DNA of 6,179 nucleotides from Candidatus Nanopelagicaceae bacterium (GTDB lineage Bacteria; Actinomycetota; Actinomycetes; Nanopelagicales; Nanopelagicaceae). Made by a program: the position numbers and the translations under genes. Position 1 is the first letter of the stretch; every line of letters starts with the position of its first letter. The notes under the pieces were generated by a model. It was not told the origin of the DNA. It saw only the letters and a list, made by a program, of their open reading frames with translations, and made no database searches. Of the stretch, positions 5,061 to 6,179 are shown in pieces. Location: contig CANLAY010000060.1 of the NCBI GenBank assembly GCA_947488635.1, forward strand, positions 1 to 6,179, in the 5' to 3' direction.

Positions 5061-6179
5061 ATGGCTCTACAACCACGTACCCCTGCCCCAGGCAAAGCTC
5101 GACGAGCGGCTGCCGCGAAAGCTGGCAAGCCAGCAAATAAAAATACAGCAAAAACAGAATCTGCTTCTCGTCGTTATGCCGATATTGATCCGCGTTCGGT
5201 ATCAAAGAAAGAAGCTCGCAATCTAGAGCGTTCGAAGTTACGTGCCAAGCGTTATGCCGAATCAAAAGTTTCTAAGCCTCGTGTTGAAAAGCCAGTTGAT
5301 GGAAATACTGAAGTTCCAGTATTCGAACGTTCTCGTTCATCAAAGCCAACAACCGATAAGTCACGCACTTCAGCGCCACGCACTGATCGCGGAGCACGTC
5401 CAACAACGGGTCGCCCAGAACGTAAATCATCTGATCGTCCACGTGCTGAGCGTCCAGCTTCAGATCGTGCCCGCAATGAACGCCCACGTACTGATGCTCC
5501 ACGCAGTGAAAAACTAGCATTTAAGAAAACATCTGGCGAAAAGCCAGAGACTCGTGCAACTAAGTTTGTAGCAGAGCGTGCAACGCGTCCTGATCGCAAT
5601 CCAGCACCTTCTCGTAATACAGACACGGCTCGTAATTCCGACACTGTGCCTTCAACTCGTCGCGATGCAGCTAAAGCTCGTGCTGATCGCAGCAACGATG
5701 GTCGTCCAAATTTTGAACCACGCAAGCGCGAAAAATATGTTCCGGGCGTTGGTAAGCGCAGTGAAAACACAGCTCGCGATTTAAAGCGTTCTGAAGATCG
5801 CACTAACTCTTATAACCGCCCAGAGCGCACATCAAGTGCTTATGGTCGCACTCACTCAGCAACAACTGATTTCGGTGCTGATGATAATTACATCTCAGCG
5901 AATTTAGCTGATGCTAATTTGATTGATGCCACACCAAAGACTGAAATCACAATGACTTTCGCTGAACTAGGTATTGCACCTAAGTTAGTTGAACGCCTTA
6001 CAGCACAAGGTATTAACCACCCGTTCCCAATCCAGATTGCGACCCTGCCAGATGCTCTAGCTGGTAATGACATCTTGGGCCGTGGCCAAACTGGTTCAGG
6101 TAAGACACTTGCTTTCGGTTTAGCAATGCTTACCAATCTAAATGGTCGCGTAGCAAAGCCGCATAAGCCACTTGGTTTG
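5061..6179 (+). CDS. DEAD-box RNA helicase with long disordered N-terminal tail, C-terminally cut by the window
   Basis: The frame is open for 373 codons to the right edge. A TGA at 5052-5054 in the same frame makes 5061 the first possible ATG. Residues 1 to about 297 are rich in Arg, Lys, Ser, Ala, Pro, Asp and Glu, with almost no hydrophobic core and loose repeats such as R-P-E-R, D-R-P-R-A-E-R-P and N-E-R-P-R-T-D (113-150), so they are probably disordered and RNA-binding. The helicase core begins at the conserved aromatic F300, followed 17 residues later by G-I-N-H-P-F-P-I-Q325 (Q motif) and motif I, G-Q-T-G-S-G-K348-T349. The DEAD motif and domain 2 lie outside, so the RhlE/DeaD/CsdA subgroup cannot be assigned. 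Such helicases unwind structured RNA in ribosome assembly, mRNA decay or the cold. Codon use matches the neighbours. Confidence 0.9.
   Translation, partial: MALQPRTPAPGKARRAAAAKAGKPANKNTAKTESASRRYADIDPRSVSKKEARNLERSKLRAKRYAESKVSKPRVEKPVDGNTEVPVFERSRSSKPTTDKSRTSAPRTDRGARPTTGRPERKSSDRPRAERPASDRARNERPRTDAPRSEKLAFKKTSGEKPETRATKFVAERATRPDRNPAPSRNTDTARNSDTVPSTRRDAAKARADRSNDGRPNFEPRKREKYVPGVGKRSENTARDLKRSEDRTNSYNRPERTSSAYGRTHSATTDFGADDNYISANLADANLIDATPKTEITMTFAELGIAPKLVERLTAQGINHPFPIQIATLPDALAGNDILGRGQTGSGKTLAFGLAMLTNLNGRVAKPHKPLGL

Noticed and set aside
5252..5803. 183-codon open frame on the minus strand opposite the helicase tail
   Set aside because: It is an Arg/Ser-rich mirror of the low-complexity helicase tail. 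It lacks any domain or ribosome site, and the plus frame carries on into clear DEAD-box motifs.
1..6179. CRISPR arrays, tRNA or rRNA genes, insertion sequences, attachment sites
   Set aside because: I saw no regularly spaced direct repeats, cloverleaf with a CCA-type end, transposase motif or terminal inverted repeats. All genes look like chromosomal housekeeping or transport genes of uniform codon use.

Overview
The window most likely comes from a free-living actinobacterium with moderate to low GC, possibly one of the small-genome freshwater lineages such as Nanopelagicales. This rests on three things. The TrmH-type methyltransferase, the CbiM/PDGLE-type CbiN pair and the long Arg-rich helicase tail all resemble actinobacterial versions. 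Three genes have a TANNNT -10 box 6-7 nt before the ATG, the layout of leaderless mRNAs common in this phylum. Codon use is clearly more AT-tolerant than in Streptomyces or Mycobacterium. The placement is by eye, without a database search.

Layout, left to right: (1) the N-terminal two fifths or so of a secreted D-alanyl-D-alanine carboxypeptidase (PBP4/DacB, peptidase S13) on the minus strand, running off the left edge; (2) a 43-bp divergent gap with two back-to-back promoters; (3) a complete SPOUT RNA 2'-O-methyltransferase on plus; (4) a complete TPR-repeat protein on minus, whose stop codon interlocks with that of the methyltransferase; (5) a 175-bp divergent intergenic region; (6) a complete four-gene ECF-type metal uptake operon, cbiM-cbiN-cbiQ-cbiO (substrate protein, small PDGLE partner, transmembrane coupling protein, ATPase); (7) a 153-bp gap with a promoter and several RNA hairpins; (8) the first 373 residues of a DEAD-box RNA helicase with an exceptionally long disordered basic N-terminal tail, running off the right edge.

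The metal operon is the functional core. CbiM carries the N-terminal Met1-His2 and His67 that bind Ni(II)/Co(II) in this family. CbiN assists loading, CbiQ carries two S-R-G coupling motifs, and CbiO supplies ATP hydrolysis. Just before cbiM lies an inverted repeat resembling the Nur (nickel-sensing Fur-family) box. It fills the space between the presumed -35 and -10 elements of a leaderless promoter. This favours nickel over cobalt as cargo, but no nickel- or cobalt-using enzyme lies in the window, so the metal stays open.

No wholly new system is evident. The points most worth checking are the Nur-like operator at a leaderless promoter, the lack of a conventional start codon for cbiQ, and the structured leader plus long disordered tail of the RNA helicase.
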